From: Bacteroidales bacterium UBA4347
GTDB lineage: Bacteria; Bacteroidota; Bacteroidia; Bacteroidales; P3
Assembly (NCBI GenBank): GCA_002394185.1
Contig: DGTB01000126.1
Coordinates: forward strand, 8,571-47,658
Direction: 5' to 3'
Length of the DNA: 39,088 nucleotides
Position numbers and translations under genes: made by a program. The notes under the pieces were generated by a model, which saw only the letters and a program-made list of their open reading frames with translations, searched no databases and was not told where the DNA came from. Position 1 is the first letter of the stretch; each line of letters begins with the position of its first letter. Positions 36,073-39,088 of the stretch are shown here, piece by piece.

Positions 36073-36212
36073 GAAAACACGTAATTCCAGTTGCTCTCTT
36101 CGCAGTGCTGGCAACGATGGCAGTAAGCTGCCCACATGTGAACAATGCGAATATTTGCCGATATGTATGGGGCAATGCCCACAAAGTTATATGGAGTCGG
36201 GATACACTTTGA
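36069..36212 (+). CDS. Short lipoprotein-like peptide, C-terminus fused to relic sequence
   Basis: The 47-residue frame begins at an ATG overlapping the preceding stop. Residues 1-21 (MRKHVIPVALFAVLATMAVS plus Cys21) form a clear lipoprotein-type signal. From about residue 22 the sequence is an out-of-frame reading of a radical SAM/SPASM relic, so the natural C-terminus appears to have been lost by a deletion joining the two. Small Bacteroidales proteins with this kind of leader do occur, some near peptide-maturation genes, so an original precursor peptide or small lipoprotein is possible. Whether the present peptide is made or stable is unknown. Confidence 0.5.
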   Translation: MRKHVIPVALFAVLATMAVSCPHVNNANICRYVWGNAHKVIWSRDTL

Positions 36213-36298
36213 CGTGTGTATATAAAAACGGTGAACGAAGCATGAAAGACAGAATTGTAGACCTCTATAAATCATCATTAAAACAAAAACAATCATGA
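36134..36298 (+). pseudogene. C-terminal SPASM fragment of a radical SAM peptide maturase
   Basis: Read in the frame of the TGT at 36137, the DNA encodes CEQCEYLPICMGQCP, then a tyrosine-rich stretch and TLTCVYKNGERSMKDRIVDL. The spacing is CX2CX5CX3C, then X12 and a fifth Cys. This is the second half of the SPASM domain that binds auxiliary iron-sulfur clusters in radical SAM enzymes modifying ribosomal peptides. The radical SAM core and the first SPASM cysteines are missing, and no suitable start precedes it. Its stop at 36296 overlaps the ATG of the downstream barrel gene (ATGA), so the ancestral maturase gene was translationally coupled to that gene. The 5' break is near 36130. Confidence 0.8.
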
Positions 36299-38577
36299 AG
36301 AAAATATCTTTAGTTTTCGTCTTTTGCATTTCGAGTTATATTCTATTTGCACAAAATACCATCACTGGACGTTTGGCTGACGATAGCGGACAGCCGATTG
36401 CATTTGCCAACGTGGTGTTGAAAGCCATCGCGACCGATAGCCTTATTACAGGAGCTACCACCGGCGAGGACGGCTCTTTCAGCCTTGCTTGCCAAGAGGG
36501 TACCTACAACCTTGTGGCCTCGTATGTGGGTTATGAGCGATTGGCGGTGCGTTGCAGCGCAGGCGACGACCTCGGCATACTGACAATGGAAGCCAAACAA
36601 CTGGAGGCTGTCACCATCACAGCCAGCCGCACCACCGAAGCGGTAGACCGCTACGTGGTGCTGCCCAAGCCCGAAGAGGTGGAAGCCGCAGGACGCACGT
36701 TGGTGCTGCTCGACATGCTGGGTCTGCCAGGCCTAAAGGTGGATGTGGCATTGCAGAGCATCACTGTTGACGGTGGGCTGGCCATCCTGCAGATTAACGG
36801 TAAGGAGGTACCCGTGGCACGATTGGCCAACCTCAAGGCAGAACAAATCAAGCGCGTGGAATACAGCAACAATCCCGGTACTCGCTACCTCGACCGTGGC
36901 GCATCGGGCATCGTCAACATCATCCTGAAGGAGCGTGAGGACGGCGGCAGCATCGTAGCGAAAGCGGAGTCTGCCTTGACCACAGGTTTTGTCAATGGCT
37001 ACTTGCTGGGCAGTTACCACAAGGGCAAAAGCGAGTTCGCGCTGGAATACACCTTCGGCTACCGCAACTACGACAGCGTACCCTACGAGCTGGAAGACAG
37101 CTACCTCAATCCCGCCCGCACCGTCACCCGCAGCCAGCGCACCAACATGCCTTTCTGGTATATTCAGCACACGCTCAATGCAGAGTACACCTACCAGCAC
37201 GACGACAGCACGATGTTCGTGGCTTCCGTACAGGACGACTTCTTCACCAAGACACTCGATGCCACAGGGACAATGACCAAAACAGACAACGGCACTACCA
37301 CCAATCAGTCGATGCAACAACACAACTATTCAACGGAGAATCTACCCAAACTCGACCTCTTCTATACACATAAGATGCCACACGGCCAGAAGGTGGAGCT
37401 GAACGTGGTGGGCGAATATGCTACCGACCGCTATGACAACACGCTGACCTATACCAGTGGTACCTATGCCACCTCTATCGATGGCCATGGGTACGCCCTC
37501 AGCGGCGAGGGCGTATATAGTGTGCAGCTCGGTTCGACCGAACTGAGAACCGGCCTCCAATACCAGCACAACTTCACCGAAAACGAGTATACCCTCTATG
37601 GCGTCAAAACCGCCATGACCAAAGACAATGCCTACCTCTACGCCGAGGTGCAAGGTATGCTTGGTCAGAAGGTAGGCTACTCTATCGGTACGGGAGCCAA
37701 ACTGCTCAACGTCACCGACGGTACCAGTGACCAGCATTACATAAGGAACCTCAGTACCGCACGCCTGCAATGGCGCATCAGCCCCCAGTGGTCGCTCACA
37801 GCCTCGTCGCAGTTCACGCCAACCTTACCGTCGCTTTCTGCACTCTCGTCCGTATTCCAGCAGACCGACGACGTGGAGGGCCGGCAGGGCAATCCCGACC
37901 TCAAGCCCAGCGAATTGCTCTCCAACCAGCTGATGTTGCGTTACGTCCACCCCAAAGGATGGTATGCTGTTGCAACTGCGGGGGCAATGCACCACTTCCA
38001 CCCCATCGTTTCCACCTACGCCTACGACCCCTCACGCGACCTCTTCGTCCTTACCTCGCAGAATGCCGACCTATGGCAATGCCTCTATGCAAATGGCCAA
38101 GTGGGAGTGCAGGGGCTGTGGAAGTGCCTCAATTTGTCACTCACTGGCATGTTCTTCCACTACAACTCCAAGGGAGTAGACTTCTCTCACACCAGGGACA
38201 ACTTCACCGCCTCGGCCAATGCCCAGTTCTATTGGAAGAGCCTTGTGGCAGGTGCCAACTTCACGCTTCTGCCTCAGTGGACACTCTACGGCGAGGACTA
38301 TTCTGTGAGCGAAATGGCGCAGAGCATCTATGTTCAGTACCGCTGGAAGAGACTCACGGCCATGCTGATGTGGCACTGCCCATTCAATCCCCAAGGCTAC
38401 CGCTACGAGACAGAAGGCCTCAGCGCCGTGCATCCCTACCGGCACATCAACTGGACGGTCAACAACGGCAATATGGTCGTCCTCGGTCTCTCCTGGCAGA
38501 TGGACTTCGGTCGTCAGTTCAATAAAGGCGAGAAGACTCTACAAAACGGTGGCTACGACAACGGCATGGTAAAATAA
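36295..38577 (+). CDS. TonB-receptor-like outer membrane beta-barrel protein
   Basis: The 760-residue protein has a signal peptide (ends ISSYILFAQ). A carboxypeptidase-regulatory-like domain spans about 21-100 (ITGRLADDSGQPIAFANVVL). A short plug-like region lies at about 105-215, with LDMLGLPGLKVD, INGKEVPVARL and the motif NNPGTRYLDRGASGIVNIILK. The large beta-barrel is of the OMP_b-brl_3 type (PF14905), ending in LSWQMDFGRQFNKGEKTLQN. Proteins of this type sit in the outer membrane and lack the classical TonB box; several occur beside Bacteroidales peptide export genes. The gene overlaps the SPASM relic by ATGA and is followed 8 bases later by a HlyD-like gene, so a role as outer-membrane channel or receptor for an exported peptide fits. 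The substrate is unknown. Confidence 0.87.
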   Translation: MKKISLVFVFCISSYILFAQNTITGRLADDSGQPIAFANVVLKAIATDSLITGATTGEDGSFSLACQEGTYNLVASYVGYERLAVRCSAGDDLGILTMEAKQLEAVTITASRTTEAVDRYVVLPKPEEVEAAGRTLVLLDMLGLPGLKVDVALQSITVDGGLAILQINGKEVPVARLANLKAEQIKRVEYSNNPGTRYLDRGASGIVNIILKEREDGGSIVAKAESALTTGFVNGYLLGSYHKGKSEFALEYTFGYRNYDSVPYELEDSYLNPARTVTRSQRTNMPFWYIQHTLNAEYTYQHDDSTMFVASVQDDFFTKTLDATGTMTKTDNGTTTNQSMQQHNYSTENLPKLDLFYTHKMPHGQKVELNVVGEYATDRYDNTLTYTSGTYATSIDGHGYALSGEGVYSVQLGSTELRTGLQYQHNFTENEYTLYGVKTAMTKDNAYLYAEVQGMLGQKVGYSIGTGAKLLNVTDGTSDQHYIRNLSTARLQWRISPQWSLTASSQFTPTLPSLSALSSVFQQTDDVEGRQGNPDLKPSELLSNQLMLRYVHPKGWYAVATAGAMHHFHPIVSTYAYDPSRDLFVLTSQNADLWQCLYANGQVGVQGLWKCLNLSLTGMFFHYNSKGVDFSHTRDNFTASANAQFYWKSLVAGANFTLLPQWTLYGEDYSVSEMAQSIYVQYRWKRLTAMLMWHCPFNPQGYRYETEGLSAVHPYRHINWTVNNGNMVVLGLSWQMDFGRQFNKGEKTLQNGGYDNGMVK

Positions 38578-38585
38578 TCACACAA

Positions 38586-39086
38586 ATGGAAATATCCAGA
38601 ACACAGCTACGAAGCGAAGAAATACAAGAGATTTTAGGGAAACCGCCTAAAAGTATTGTGCGATGGGGTATAACTGTCATATCCTTTATTATCATTATTC
38701 TTTTAGGATTATGTTGTTTCGTCCAGTATCCTGAGACAATTACAGCAGATATTATTATTCGAAATGACAATAATAAAATAAATGGTATAATGACTTTTCC
38801 CCCCAACGGAGCTGGTAAGATTGAGATAGGACAAGAGGTTATCATAAAACTATATAATTATCCGTGTCTTGAATATGGGCATATTACTACAACAATCAAT
38901 GAAGAGACGATGCATCTTGATGCCTATAGCCATGGAGATGCAAAATACAGTCTTAATGTTAATTTCCCAGACACAATATATACAAGTACAGGATATGAGA
39001 TTATACCCACTGGACCTCCACTGGAGGTCCTCTTCTCCTCACCCTCACCACCGCCGACGGCCGCCAGCACACCGTCCGCCTGCTGA
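38586..39086 (+). CDS. HlyD-family secretion adaptor, shortened and with chimeric C-terminus
   Basis: Residues 1-60 match the N-terminus of Bacteroidota HlyD-like periplasmic adaptors: RSEEIQEILGKPPKSIVRWG, a membrane helix at about 27-47, and FVQYPETITADIII. Residues 66-105 (PPNGAGKIEIGQEVIIKLYN, then YPCLEYG) match the C-terminal beta-barrel segment of the same family. The coiled-coil and lipoyl middle, normally some 200 residues or more, is absent. From residue 143 the frame reads through the palindrome GGACCTCC-ACT-GGAGGTCC (39012-39030) into GC-rich DNA, giving a proline/serine tail unlike HlyD. The gene is clearly more AT-rich than its neighbours. It is either a compact adaptor broken at its end or a deletion relic. 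The ABC exporter that would partner it is not in view. Confidence 0.7.
   Translation: MEISRTQLRSEEIQEILGKPPKSIVRWGITVISFIIIILLGLCCFVQYPETITADIIIRNDNNKINGIMTFPPNGAGKIEIGQEVIIKLYNYPCLEYGHITTTINEETMHLDAYSHGDAKYSLNVNFPDTIYTSTGYEIIPTGPPLEVLFSSPSPPPTAASTPSAC
39012..39030. repeat. Palindrome at a composition break
   Basis: GGACCTCC-ACT-GGAGGTCC is a perfect 8-bp stem. It marks the switch from AT-rich adaptor sequence to GC-rich sequence that reads well in another frame (LLTLTTADGRQHTVRLLK) to the window end. Confidence 0.6.
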
Positions 39087-39088
39087 AG

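Overview
The window comes from a member of the Bacteroidota, almost certainly the order Bacteroidales. The signs are promoters of the Bacteroidota type (TTTG, about 19 bases, TAnnTTTG), a giant secreted protein ending in a type IX secretion (T9SS) sorting domain, an UpxY/NusG-type antiterminator heading a polysaccharide operon, a TonB-receptor-like outer membrane protein and a HlyD-type adaptor. Most of the DNA is GC-rich with GC-rich third codon positions, which creates very long false open frames on the antisense strand. The genus cannot be told from sequence alone.

Left region (1-5307, minus strand) is a surface polysaccharide operon read right to left: UpxY-like antiterminator, sugar transferase (ATGA overlap), ABC-2 polysaccharide export permease, a nucleotidyltransferase-fold protein, and GDP-mannose 4,6-dehydratase, which runs off the window. 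A REP-associated tyrosine transposase (RAYT) flanked by mirror-image sets of hairpins sits inside this operon, between the sugar transferase and the permease.

Middle region (5716-14022) holds a minus-strand lipoprotein of peptidase family M49 (dipeptidyl-peptidase III-like, HExxH variant), a tRNA-Ser(GGA) with its own promoter and terminator, and a plus-strand alpha-2-macroglobulin-family protein. The macroglobulin gene carries a carboxypeptidase-regulatory/plug-like insertion and several short repeat elements inserted in frame.

Giant gene (14258-33961) encodes a 6567-residue T9SS cargo protein. Its order is signal peptide, fibronectin III-like domains, five beta-helix blocks (three in a 2.2-2.3 kb duplicated module), about nine CARDB-like domains, a cadherin-like domain, fourteen exact-length 50-residue repeats and the sorting domain. 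It has a clear promoter and a strong terminator. The 20-kb segment is bracketed by a 56-bp direct repeat (53 identical): one copy is the 3' end of the macroglobulin gene and the other lies just past the terminator.

Right region (34288-39088, plus strand) is a tightly overlapping operon: ECF sigma factor, a membrane protein that may be its anti-sigma partner, a single-span protein, a 47-residue lipoprotein-like peptide, a TonB-receptor-like beta-barrel protein and a HlyD-like adaptor. Hidden in another frame between 36134 and 36298 is the C-terminal SPASM cluster of a radical SAM peptide maturase. I read this as a decayed or rearranged ribosomal-peptide maturation and export locus. The adaptor lacks the usual central part and its C-terminus runs through a palindrome into GC-rich foreign-looking sequence.
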